A stretch of DNA of 64,000 nt from Proteles cristata cristata. Lineage: Eukaryota; Chordata; Mammalia; Carnivora; Hyaenidae. Each line of letters starts with the position of its first letter. The first letter of the stretch is position 1. Below, one piece after another: positions 1-10,012 of the stretch. The position numbers were made by a program, and so were the translations under genes. The notes below the pieces were generated by a model. It had not been told where the DNA came from. It did not search any database and was given only the letters and a program-made list of their open reading frames with translations. Location: contig JAESUZ010003517.1 in the NCBI GenBank assembly GCA_017311185.1, positions 310,001-374,000 of the forward strand. Direction: 5' to 3'.

Positions 1-326
1 CACTTACAGGCAACTGTTTCATTATTAATACTCGGAAACACTTTCTCATCTCTTTTGATTTTGCTCATTTTCCCCCCTCGACCTGTGACCTCCTTCTGCC
101 TCAACATTATCCACCTCCTTTTCTAATTCATACCTCAGCCTCAGCACCACCTTCCCTGAGCACCCAATTTAAAGTAGCTACATTACCTGCAGAGGAACAT
201 TTACAATGGGTGTTTTCTGAGTCATTCCACTGTGACGTGTACACCCCAGTAAAGGAACGGTCCTTGTCCAACTTGCCCGTCCCCACCTCCCCAGGGCTTG
301 GCCCAGGGCTTGCCACACCGGAGGAA
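1..326. other. unique sequence, no feature seen
   Basis: I see no convincing reading frame, repeat relic or RNA gene. The stretch ends at the target-site duplication of the next SINE. Confidence 0.5.
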
Positions 327-334
327 CTCAAAAG

Positions 335-576
335 GTTTTTTTTGTTTTGTTTTGTTTTGTTTTTTAAATGTTTTTTTATTTATTTCTAGGAGAGAGAGAG
401 AGAGACAGCGTGAGCAGGGGAGGGTCAGGGAGAGAGGGAGTCACAGACTGAAACAGGCTCCAGGCTCTGAGCTGGCAGTCAGCACAGAGCCCGACGCGGG
501 GCTCAAACCCACGAACCGTGAGATCATGACCTAAGCGAAAGTCAGACGCTTAACCGACTAAGCCACCCAGGCGCCC
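335..576 (-). mobile_element. CAN-SINE, young felid-type subtype
   Basis: The element reads from a T/TTTTG-rich tail (A-tail on the minus strand) to a tRNA-Lys-like head ending near 576. It carries the extended body segment typical of the young subtype. The octamer ctcaaaag at 327-334 recurs at 577-584 as the target-site duplication. The tail has expanded into (TTTTG)n at about 340-362. Confidence 0.93.
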
Positions 577-584
577 CTCAAAAG

Positions 585-2020
585 CTTTTTTTAATGAATT
601 AGCAAATCTGGTAATAGTGCTTCAGTGACCCTCATACCTGTCAGACTATACTCTCCACAATGTGTGGAGTCAGGCCTGTCTGTTGGCTGTCGCACCTCCA
701 CTGCCTAAGACGGGCCAAGAAGGCACCAGCTGCTGATCTGTGCGTCAACCACCTGAAATGGCGACTGAGGGTGAGCTGCCAGTGACAAGGATGTCAGTGC
801 ACGTAGTTAGGTTGGGAAGTGACCTGAAAGAGAGGACAAGTAAGCGAAGGAAGAGAGGGGGCTGCATAGGATGTCCGTGCCTGCTGAGCGGAACCTGGGC
901 ACATGGTCCGGAACACACCTTCAGGGTACTCCAATAGAAGCAAGGAAGCCGGGCATTTACCCACTGACGGCCAACCCCCATGGACGAGGGTCATTGAGGG
1001 CTCCTGGCAGCCTGGGGGACACCCACGTCCTGCACCAGGGCTGAGCTGCCTCGGGTAGCCAGAGAAAGCCTTCTGGCAGTGATGGGAACAGGAAGCCACT
1101 GAGTCAGCTCTGTGTGCCCAGGCCTGAGGGGACGCGGACACAGGCAGGGCCCCCATCTGCGTCGGAGGGAGACCGTACCAATGAATGACCTGGAATCCAG
1201 GTGAAGGGTAGACAGAGGACGGCAGGATAAGAGTGGGAAGACCAGGGCAAGGGTAAGGAGCCAGGCGCAACGCCAGCGCAGGCTTTTATGGCCCTTTCTG
1301 AAGCAGCTCTGGGCTCGTGGAAGGGAGGGCCCTTCCTGGTGGAGATGACTCACCCCCGGGGGCAGGCTGGAGTCCAGGCTCAGAGCCACCAGCTGCTATC
1401 TGGCAGTTTGCTCCTGGCTTCTCAGAGGTAAAAGCCAAAGCAAAAACAGAATGATGCCACCTTTACAAAGTTGGAATGATTGGAAAGAGACTGAAATTTA
1501 CTAGCAGGAAAGAGGGGGGAGGGTTAGAGGTTAGAGCATCTGGAAGGGAACCAGGAACCCTGCACAGCCTCTTCCCAAGCCCCTGGGGATACGCGGACAT
1601 GCCCGGGCAAGTCCCCGCTGACCCGGGGCAGGCAGCCCCCTGGTGATTTTCAGGCTGAAAGAATCCACACCCTTTATTCATTCCAAGGTCTTGGTGGGAG
1701 CCATTCCACCACCTCCGAATACCTACATCCAAGAAGGAAAAGAAAAGAAACCAACAAGGAGAAACTCCAAGTGGCTGGGACCAAGGACTGCGGTCTGGGC
1801 CCATTTCTAAGCAGGGCTGACCTGAGCTACTCCTGCCCTTTGGGACGAGCGCCGAGGCCTCACCTCCCCATCACCTGTATTTCAGCGGCCATCACTACTG
1901 TGTCCACACCTCTCCACTCACCATCTTCACGTCAGCTTGTGGGCTCAATCCAGACTGACGTTCCTAACACACTTTATGCTGGGCACTGCCGCGTCCAGAG
2001 AAGTTGGAGGTCTTCGGCAA
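585..2020. other. GC-moderate unique sequence, no gene recognised
   Basis: Several frames of 113 to 158 codons are open on the minus strand (for example 794-1270 and 991-1389). They overlap one another in different frames and show no domain or family motif, so I treat them as chance frames. No interspersed repeat was recognised. Confidence 0.45.
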
Positions 2021-2021
2021 G

Positions 2022-2165
2022 AGGCCACGCGGCAGGGTGGTTAGGGACCCAGCCTTTGGGGCTGAGTGGCCTGGCTTCAGTCCAGCCCATGCCAATGACT
2101 AGATGCTCCCCAGTCAGTCCACAGTGGTTTCCTCAGTGACAGTCCCCTCTGAGATGGAGGGTGAG
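2022..2165 (+). mobile_element. MIR relic
   Basis: The order of degenerate MIR blocks is visible: a 'ggcagggtggttaggga' tRNA-like start, a 'gcctggcttcagtcc' B-box region, and a 'tttcctcagtgacag' core remnant. The copy is diverged and truncated. Confidence 0.6.
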
Positions 2166-2332
2166 CCTGGTGTCTGCCTCCTTCATAAAGAGCTCACCCA
2201 GGACACAGAAATCTGTGGCACTCACAGACACATGACTGTCCCCTCCAATCAGGCACCTTTCCAGAGAATTCTCAAGGGCAGTTCTTTCTGTGAGCAGTTT
2301 CTTTGAGGCAAACATTACAACTTCCACTCTGT

Positions 2333-2527
2333 GAGGGTAGCTGGGTGGCTCAGTCGGTTAAGCGTCCGACTTCGGCTCAGGTCATGACCCAGTCCCACAT
2401 CGGGCTCTGTGCTGACAGCTCAGAGACTGGAGCCTGCTTCAGATTCTGTATCTCCCTCTCTCCCTGCCGCTCTCCTGCTCATGCTGTCTCTCTCAAAAAT
2501 AAACATACATTAAAAAAAGAAAAAAAG
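2333..2527 (+). mobile_element. CAN-SINE
   Basis: A tRNA-like head from 2338 is followed by the 'gctctgtgctgacagctcag' body and an A-rich tail. A perfect 14-bp target-site duplication, aacttccactctgt, lies at 2319-2332 and 2528-2541. The B-box region is mutated, so pol III activity of this copy is doubtful. Confidence 0.95.
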
Positions 2528-2852
2528 AACTTCCACTCTGTATATCAAGTGAGTTGGGTCTGTGTCATTTCTCAAAGGGTGTTCCCAGGGACACCCGCTC
2601 CAAATGACTGGGCGATGGGAAGAATGAGGCTTATCCAGTGTGTGTCCTTAGGGCCCACCACACAGGAATATCCTTGTTTGCTTTTCTTAAAGTCCCTGTG
2701 TGGATTTGTACACACTGAACCCCTTTTAACAAGAGAAAAAACAGGCTAGGAGAAGGCATGCCCAAGATGACTTAGTTAAATAATGACAGAGCAGGTCTTC
2801 AAAGGCTATGGCCCCACCCTGTCACTGGCTCCCCTGTGGATCCAACCTCCAG

Positions 2853-2879
2853 AAAACCAAACCAAACCAAACCAAACCA
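2853..2879. repeat. (AACCA)n simple repeat
   Basis: About five copies of a 5-bp unit of the aacca type occur in tandem. Confidence 0.9.
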
Positions 2880-3084
2880 GGCCTCTGGGGAGGGTGATTT
2901 CTGTCTCCAGTCCGGTCAAGCCGAGGTGAGAGCTTTATCAATACTGGTAACAACCCTGCCTCTTCGCAACCAGCCATCATCACAGCAAGGCGCTCTGACT
3001 GCACAAACCACATCCCTTGGCCTCATCACCCCCCTGTTTCTCAATTCTTTGACATTTTATTTGCAGGGGAACCCTGCTCAAACA

Positions 3085-3200
3085 CCTCATGCACTCATTC
3101 AACACACATTTACTGAGTGCCTTCAGTATCCCTGGTGCTGTTTGAGGGGCTGGTATAAATTGCTATGAACATGACAAAGTCCCTGCCTTTATGAAACTTC
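3085..3200 (-). mobile_element. L2 3' end relic
   Basis: The minus-strand L2 terminus is recognisable: a 'cattcaacacacatttactgag' type start, a 'ccctggtgctgtttgaggggctgg' type middle, then 'gacaaagtccctgcc'. It is colinear with the L2 fragment at 3640-3725. Confidence 0.75.
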
Positions 3201-3639
3201 TATTCAAAAATAAGAAAGGAATAATATCGAGGGGAAGTTAAGGGCTGCTAAGTATCATTTAGCAGAATGAGCAAGACAGAGTAGAAGACTCACTTATTTT
3301 AAACCTAAAATAGAGTTTTTACAAAACATAACCCTGACCCCATTACCACAGCTAAGACATTAACAAGGATTTCCTAATAGGCTCTAATAGCCAAGCAGGA
3401 TTCACACATCCTCGTTGTCTTACATACTGTGCTTGCTTGCACTGTGTAAACCTAATTTCAATACTGAGGCAAACACATCTTTCGGTCTGTAGGTTGCCCA
3501 TCCATTTCCTTTCTTGGTTTTTGTTTCTTGCAGATCTTCTGCTGAAATGACCAGGTCATTTGTCTATAGAATTTCCCACAGTCTGGATTTTGCTGATTGG
3601 ACCCCTGTGCTGTCATCTAGCCTATTGGGAGGTGCCCTT
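3201..3639. other. unassigned sequence between two L2 fragments
   Basis: No recognisable motif. It may be the diverged middle of one L2 element, because the fragments on both sides are in the same orientation and in L2 order. Confidence 0.4.
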
Positions 3640-3725
3640 CTAAGTAGGGTGGTCTCTGCAGATGTGACATCTGAGCAGAGGTCTGAAGGAATGAAGCCAG
3701 AGAGTGAGCCCCCCACCACCCCCAG
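3640..3725 (-). mobile_element. L2 relic, more 5' part
   Basis: It matches the minus-strand L2 run 'gggtggtctctgcagatg' followed by 'gacatctgagcagaggtctg', which lies upstream of the L2 3' tail. Confidence 0.6.
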
Positions 3726-3894
3726 AAATCCAAGGGTCCAGTTCAGCTTCCATTTTTTTCTTAGCCTGAGTGCTCACTGTCTCAACCTCTGCAACCCTGT
3801 TCTTTTTCATCTAAGTGTCCTCTCTGCTAAGACAAAGTAACTCAGCTGCCTTGAGCCATCTGCAGTGAAATATTTGTGTTAAAAGCACTTGGCC
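3726..3894. other. unique sequence
   Basis: Nothing recognised apart from a short C-rich tract. Confidence 0.4.
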
Positions 3895-4294
3895 TTAAAC
3901 ATTGGAAACAAGCCAAGTATCTATCAGAGAGAATGAATCAACAATGTATAGTATAGTCATACAACGAAATACTACTGAGCAATAAAAAATGAAGGAGCTA
4001 CTGATTCAAGCAGTACACACATGGGTCAATCCCAACATTAGGAGTGAAAAAAGCTAGACAAAAACCAGCACAAATTACATCATGCCATTCATGAAGTTCA
4101 AGAACAGGCTAAACTCATCTACAGTAATAGAAATCAGAACAGCACTTACTTTGCGGAGGATAGTGAGCGGGAAGGGGCAGGAAGAAACTCTGGAATGATG
4201 GGAATGTGCCTTATCTTGATACGGATGGTGTTTGCTAGGGTATGCATGTATGTAACAGTTCAAATGCTCTTAAGATGCATGTGATTTCCTGTAC
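3895..4294 (+). mobile_element. old L1 (L1M type) 3' end, 5' part
   Basis: The end of L1 ORF2 is recognisable: 'gaaatactactgagcaataa', then the noncoding 3' region with 'gaaactctggaatgatggga'. The A-rich terminus resumes after the SINE, at 4514-4540. Confidence 0.8.
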
Positions 4295-4506
4295 ATAAAT
4301 TGTATTTCTTTTAAGTTTATTTATTTTGAGACAGAGAAAGAGCGCACGCAGGAAGGGCAGAGAGAGAAAGGGAGGGAGAGAATCCCAAGCAGGCTCTGCA
4401 CTGTCAGCAAAGAGCACATGCAGGGCTCAAACCCACAAACCGTGATATCATGACCTGAGCTGAAATCAAGAGTCAGATGCTTAACCAACTGAGCCACCCA
4501 GGTGCT
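4295..4506 (-). mobile_element. CAN-SINE inside L1M
   Basis: The element runs from a T-rich tail to 'gagccacccaggtgctc'. A short duplication, tcctgtac, is present at 4287-4294 and 4506-4513. It interrupts the L1M 3' end and is therefore younger than it. Confidence 0.88.
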
Positions 4507-4539
4507 CCTGTACTTTAAAAAAATAATAAAAATAATAAA

Positions 4540-4665
4540 GCAGCTGGACTTTGGATACAGGCAGACCCTGGCACTATTATAACTGCTGAAACTTTATCAA
4601 TTCTCCTCAACTGCTTAGAACCTCTGTGTTTTCAGTATAAAATGGGACTGGTACAATCTGCTTCA
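4540..4665 (+). mobile_element. MIR relic
   Basis: MIR-like blocks appear in order: a 'ctggactttggatacaggcag' type start, then the 'caactgcttagaacctctgtg' core and 'tataaaatgggactggtac'. Confidence 0.65.
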
Positions 4666-4848
4666 TGGATACTGCCTTTCTCATGCCCCTTCTCCAGTCC
4701 TGGCAAACTCAGGGGGAATCCTTAAACCAGCAGACTCTACGTTCATCTCAATTCCCTGTGACACTTCTTCATCAGGTCCACGGAAAGACTTGCATTTGTA
4801 ACTCGTTCATTCATGATATGCACATTACCCCCCACTGCTAGTCTTTTA

Positions 4849-5112
4849 TTTTCTTTTTTTTTAAATACGTTTTGTTGTTTTCTTTTTTCTTTTTTTTTTT
4901 TAACGTTTTTATTTATTTCTAGGAGAGAGAGAGAGAGAGACAGAGTGAGCAGGGGAGGGTCAGAGAGAGAGGGAGTCACAGACTGAAACAGGCTCCAGGC
5001 TCTGAGCTGGCAGTCAGCACAGAGCCCGACGTGGGGCTCGAACTCACGAACCTCAAGATCATGACCTCAGCGAAAGTCGGACGCTTAACCGACTAAGCCA
5101 CCCAGGCGCCCA
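4849..5112 (-). mobile_element. CAN-SINE, young felid-type subtype
   Basis: The full element has a long T-rich tail with C/G interruptions (4852-4904), a (GA)n stretch and the young-subtype body. A perfect 16-bp target-site duplication, cactgctagtctttta, lies at 4833-4848 and 5113-5128. Confidence 0.96.
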
Positions 5113-5128
5113 CACTGCTAGTCTTTTA

Positions 5129-5567
5129 ACATGTTGCTTTTATTTGCTCTAAATCCAGCCACCGCGTGGTTAATCAAACATTTGCTGGAAGCTTGTAGAA
5201 GCCAATGGGTCTCGCATGTGTGTTGGGTGGGGTCACTGCCAGCCACCGCAAGTCTCCCCAGAGATAGGAGACAAGAGAAAATGTCCTACTCATCTGGAAC
5301 CTTTTCTCACAGCCAAACCCTTGCAACGGGTCTAGGGGAAAATCAAAGGTTGTTGGAAGGCATAATCTCAGAATGGATTTCTTATCCACGTCCTTTCTTT
5401 GTTTCTGGTTCTTCAGAGTTTTTGTGGAAGGAAAAGGTCATGTGTCATGTAAGATGTTGCTGCCTCCATTTCTACTCGGCTAAATTCCCACTTTCTTTTG
5501 GGCATTGGCTCTGTTGGTGACATCTTGGGCCAATCCCAGGAAGTTTCACATTTAGTTACTAGAAGAG
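5129..5567. other. unique sequence
   Basis: A 129-codon plus-strand frame (5131-5520) is open but has no recognisable domain. No repeat was recognised. Confidence 0.4.
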
Positions 5568-5990
5568 CTCATTCCGAGGTATGAGACTTGGCATTTTTGT
5601 ATAAATTTTTGTAAACATACTCAAGTACAAAAGGTATATAGAGAAATATGCACATGTCAAATGTACAGTTCAAAGACTCTGCATAAAATGAACACACGGG
5701 TATAAGCTTTATTCCAATCAAGACACAAAACAAGATCAAAGTCTTCAAAACCTCTTTGGACCCTTTTCCTCTAATCACTGCCCCTTACAAGGTAACTACT
5801 ACCTTGATTTCTGATACCAGCAGTCTTTTTGTCTTGCTTCTTTTGGAATTTCACGTGAGCGGACTCTAGTAACGTGTATGCTCAAGTTCACGCACTGAAC
5901 ATTTTGTTTGTGAGACTTATGCATGTTATAGTTTGTTCAGTCTTATTGCCATGTAGCATTCCATTACTACTCAATTCATTCTAGAGTTTT
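5568..5990 (-). mobile_element. old L1 (L1M type) 3' end
   Basis: The reverse complement follows the L1M 3' region: 'ccatgtagcattccattact' is the complement of the 'ggaatactac' ORF2 end, and 'caaggtaactactaccttga' plus 'ccaatcaagacacaaaacaag' mark the 3' noncoding part. It lies immediately before an L1 in the opposite orientation. Confidence 0.75.
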
Positions 5991-6086
5991 AAAACTTTTG
6001 GTCTCAAACACAGTACAGAGATTTGGTGCAAGCCTGCACGGTGGCCCTCACTTGCTTAAAGCTGGCAAAGGAGCACGGGTGCCTTG

Positions 6087-8231
6087 AGAATAAATTTAAC
6101 AAAGGAGATGAAAGATCTCCACCTCCAAACTACACAAAACTAGTAAACGCCACTGGAAACTAGACAAAACTGGTAAACAAAATTGAAGACGACTCAAAAG
6201 TAAATGGAACAGTATCTCTGTTCATGGATTGGAAGAATTGATGTTAACATGCCCATACTACCCAAAGCCATCTGTAAAGTCAGTGCAATTGCTATCAAGA
6301 TTCCCATGGCATGTTTAAAAGAAATAGAAAAAAACAGTCCTTAAATTTGCATAGAATCACAGCAACTCCAAATAGCCAAAGCCATCCTGACAGAGAACAA
6401 AGCTGGAGGCATCACACTTCCTGATTTCAAACTCAATCCCAAAGCCCTAGTCGTCAATACAGTATGGTACCGCCACAAAAACAGACATGAAGATTCACAA
6501 AAGAGGACAGAGCCACAAACAAACCCTCACAAACATGACTAGCATCAACTAGCATCTGACACCCTAACGAAGAACACTCAATAGAGAAAGACAGTCTCTT
6601 CAATAAATGCTTCTGGGAAAACTGGACGTTCCCATGCCAAAGACTGAAAGGGGATCCCTATCTTATACCACTCCCAAAAGTTAACTCAAAATGATTTAAA
6701 CATTGAAATGTAACACCTGAAACCACAAAACTCCTATAAGAAAACATAGGGAAAAAGTTTCCTGACGTGGGTCTCGGCACGTGTTTTTTGGCTACAACAC
6801 CCAAAGCACAAACAACAAAATGAAAAATAAGCAAGTGGGACAACATCAAACTAAAAAGCTTCTGCACAGCAAAAGAAACCATCAACAAAATGAAGACAAC
6901 CTACAGAATGGAGGAAAGTATTTGCAAACCACACATCTGATAAAAAGTTAATAGGAAATAGAAGGAACTCATACAACTTAATAGCAGAAATACAAATAAT
7001 CCAATTTTAACTAAGGCAAAGGACTTGAATAGACATTTTTTTTTTTCAAAGAAGATACTCAAATGGTCAACAGGTAGTTGAAAGGCACTCAACAGCACTA
7101 ATCATCAGGGGGATACAAATCAAAAACAGAATAAAGAGGACACGTCAGTGGCTCAGTCCGTTAAGCCTCTGACTCTTGATTTTGGGTCAGGTCATGATCT
7201 CATGGTTCATGAGCTCGAGTCCAGCATCAGGCTCGGCGCTGTCAGTGTGGAGACTGCTTGGGATTCTCTCTCCCTCTCTCTCTGTTCCTTCCTTCCTCTC
7301 TCTCTCTCTCCCTCCCTCACTCTCACTCTCAAAATGAATAAATAAGCCGTTAAGAAAAACGACAATGAAGTACCACTTCACACCCGTTAGGTTGGCTGCC
7401 TTCAAAGGACAAGAGACAAGTGCTGACTGACAATGATGGAGAACAGGGAACCCTTGTGAACGGTTAGTGAGGCTGTAAACTGGTACAGCCATTGTGGAAA
7501 CAGTACAGAGGTTCTTCAAAAAAGATTTAAATAAGACTACCATATGACCCAGCAACGCGACTTCCGGTATACATCCAAAGGAAACGAAATCATTGTCCTG
7601 AAGAGAAATCTATGCCCCCTTGTTCTTTGTAGCATGGTTTACAATAACCAAGACATGGAAACAAGCTCAGTGTCCATTGAGGAATGAATGGGTAAAGAAA
7701 ATATGGCATACATTTACACGAAGGAATACCATTCAGCCTGTAAAAAAAAAAAAAAGGAAATCCTACTATTTGTGACAACACGGATGGACCTCGAGGGCAT
7801 CATGCTAAGTGAAATAAGTCAGAAAAAGACAAACGCTATATATCTCATTTATAGGTAGAATCTATAAAACCAAACTTACTGAAACAGAGATCAGATTTGT
7901 GGTTGCCAGAGGAGGGGAGTGGGGTGTGGGGATTAGGCAAAGGTGGTCACACTTCCAGGTACAAGATAAACAGGCCCTGGGGGTGTAATATACAACCTGA
8001 TCGCTAGAGTCATCAACATTGACGTGTATCCAGGAATGTTGCTAAGACAGGTGATCTTGGAGGTGATCTTTGTCTCCAGGAAGTAAACATTTTACAACTA
8101 TTACACTTATGCTGCTGATCAGTTCACAATACAGACATATACCAAATCATTATGGTTTAAACCTTAAACTTATGCAATGTTATATGTTAAACTATATCTC
8201 AATAAAACTAGGGAAAAAAAAGAAAAAAAAA
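6087..8231 (+). mobile_element. L1 ORF2 3' part and 3'UTR relic
   Basis: The last part of L1 ORF2 is recognisable ('ttcatggattggaagaattg', 'ctggaggcatcacacttcct', 'atatgacccagcaac', 'aagtgaaataagtcagaaaa'). A G-rich 3'UTR and an A-rich tail follow, ending near 8231. The reading frame is broken by many stops, so no reverse transcriptase can be made; only the C-terminal ORF2 region is present. A SINE at 7134-7357 splits it. A run of about 14 A at 7741-7754 lies inside the ORF2 remnant. Confidence 0.88.
7134..7357 (+). mobile_element. diverged CAN-SINE inside the L1
   Basis: The tRNA-like start 'agtggctcagtccgttaag' is followed by a (CT)n-rich region and 'aaaatgaataaataag'. It is more diverged than the young-subtype copies, and no clean target-site duplication was read. 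Confidence 0.88.
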
Positions 8232-9480
8232 GTCCTCCTCCCTGCACCCTTTGGTATTGGGACCTGAGACACAGAAGAAGCAAGACAGTGGTCTCCTTAC
8301 CTGAGTGTCCGTGTTCAGTGCTGCCGGTGCGTCCGGCGCACCGCTGGTTCCCTGGGCTCCCATGATGCCCACCACCGCTGCTGCAGTGAGCGGACCCCAT
8401 ACAGGGTTGAGGGGAGCTTTTCCAGGTCCCTCTCCAGTGAGATGATTTCTCCCTGAGGAGCAGCCATGACTCCTTTGGCACCAATAGCAACTGGAGCTGA
8501 AAGCACTAGTCCATGTCAGACATCACATCCCGTGGTCCAGTGGCCATGTGGGTGAGCCCTATCTACGGCTCCTTCACAGACTCTGACTCTCTGGCTTCTT
8601 GGTGCAGAGTAACCGGAACTGCTGGAGTCCTCTCTGCACCCTCCAGCTGCAGCAGAAAACGGGGCTTATTAACCTTAACAATAAAACTGCCAGTTATTTT
8701 ACCAGCAAAAGATGGGTTTCTTCGAGAATAGCAGAGAATTGCAGTCCGGAAGAATACAGCTATGGTAAAAAACCATAGACAAGTCCAAGGAACAAAGGTG
8801 ATGAAGTCTCTCTCTTATAGAGGAAGGGGGAGGTGGGGCTGTGAAGGCTGTTGTAAGCAAAAAGTCCATTTGGGTAAACTGGGAGTTGGAAGTATACTGG
8901 CTTCTCATTGGCTGGGCTGTTGCTGGGGGAGGAGGAAAGCCTTGCCTCCTCCTGCTGGGGTACTAAAGTGTCGCCACCTGCAAGATGCTTCCTTTCTATT
9001 GGGTCTGCAATTGATAATGAGAGGCAGAGCCTGAGAGCTCCCCCACCCAACCTCCGAGTTCCATTCTAGAGAGGCTTCCCTTTGTTAATGTCCACAGGCT
9101 CCACCTGGAATTGACCAGGACAATCCACCTGCAATATACCAGGGCTTCTTCAAGCCCTACTGTCACAGGGCCATCTACAGTCCAGAAGTAGTCGTAGGAT
9201 TCCTTGTTAAAGTTCACCCCCAACTTGTGAGCTCTTCCAACAACTCTCTTGGCACACCTCTCTTCGGTGGTGACTCCAGGAGTGTCCTCAGCAGACAAGC
9301 AACTGGGGAACGTGAGGCCAGTCTCTGATGCTCATGTGCGCTTGTGACAGACGTTGTGGTGCCATGTGCATTCCTTCAACTATTACTATTTTGGTATATG
9401 GGAGCCTAACTCCCAATAGCCAGCACCTGAATCTCCCTGCCTCAGGACTTCGCTGACTGCTGGGATCCACCCGGCCCAGC
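8232..9480 (-). other. candidate endogenous-retrovirus LTR and leader, or other unassigned promoter-like block
   Basis: This block follows the L1 tail and matches no repeat I can name. On the minus strand a CCAAT motif (about 8905-8910) lies upstream of a TATAAG box (about 8812-8818). About 500 nt downstream is a consensus splice donor, CAG followed by GTAAGG (complement of 8295-8303). That spacing resembles an LTR promoter, R-U5 and leader, but it could also be the first exon of a noncoding transcript or chance. No gag, pol or env coding motif was recognised, and neither LTR ends nor a primer-binding site could be fixed. Confidence 0.3.
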
Positions 9481-9499
9481 CCGCAGGAGGCTGAAACTG

Positions 9500-9825
9500 C
9501 CAGGGAATTAACACCTACCAGGACCAGCCCTTAATCAATGGCTTTCCAGAGCTGGTGAATAAACAGCCCAGCCTGTCAACCGAAATACCTCTGAGGGCAT
9601 GTTTAAATGCCATTCAGAGACCTCCAGGAGAATGAGGTTCTCCTTTCCCCCAGTGACATCTCCCTCTGCAACATGCCCTTTTAGAGGCTGCTTTCCCTTC
9701 CCGGACTCATTTCCCCATTCCTCCACCAGTATTTCCTGGAATCCCCTCCCAAATAAACTACGTGGAGTAATATTCTTATCTTAGGACCTATTTCTAGAGG
9801 AACTCAAGCTAAGACAACCCATGAT
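9500..9825 (+). mobile_element. old LTR 3' part (ERVL/MaLR-like)
   Basis: The stretch ends with the pattern 'cctcccaaataaactac', then 'cttaggacctatttctag' and 'aagctaagaca', which resembles the polyadenylation end of old mammalian LTRs. The 5' limit is uncertain and the subfamily was not assigned. Confidence 0.5.
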
Positions 9826-9887
9826 TTTCTTGCAGCCCCCCTCGCTTGGCCTTAGAAAGGGAAAAGGTCCTTTCCTCTCCCTAGTAA

Positions 9888-10012
9888 GGAGGGCATAGGG
9901 TTTCAAGAAGAGGCAAGGAAGAAGAAGAAGAGGGAAGGCAGAGAGAAAGAGGGGGTGGCCTTGGGGGAGGACAGGAAGACAAGGGAGGGGAGGCAGGAAG
10001 AAAGGGAACTAC
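9888..10012. repeat. purine-rich (GA/GGA) low-complexity tract
   Basis: The plus strand is almost all A and G from about 9900 to 10010, including a short gaagaagaagaa run. Confidence 0.8.

Noticed and set aside
794..1389. Two minus-strand frames of 158 and 132 codons
   Set aside because: They overlap each other in different frames and resemble no protein family.
6087..8231. Possible active reverse transcriptase
   Set aside because: Only the C-terminal ORF2 region is present, and it is interrupted by many stops and a SINE.
8170..8490. 106-codon minus-strand frame next to the L1 tail
   Set aside because: It spans the L1 tail and an unassigned block and shows no retroviral or cellular protein motif that I recognise.
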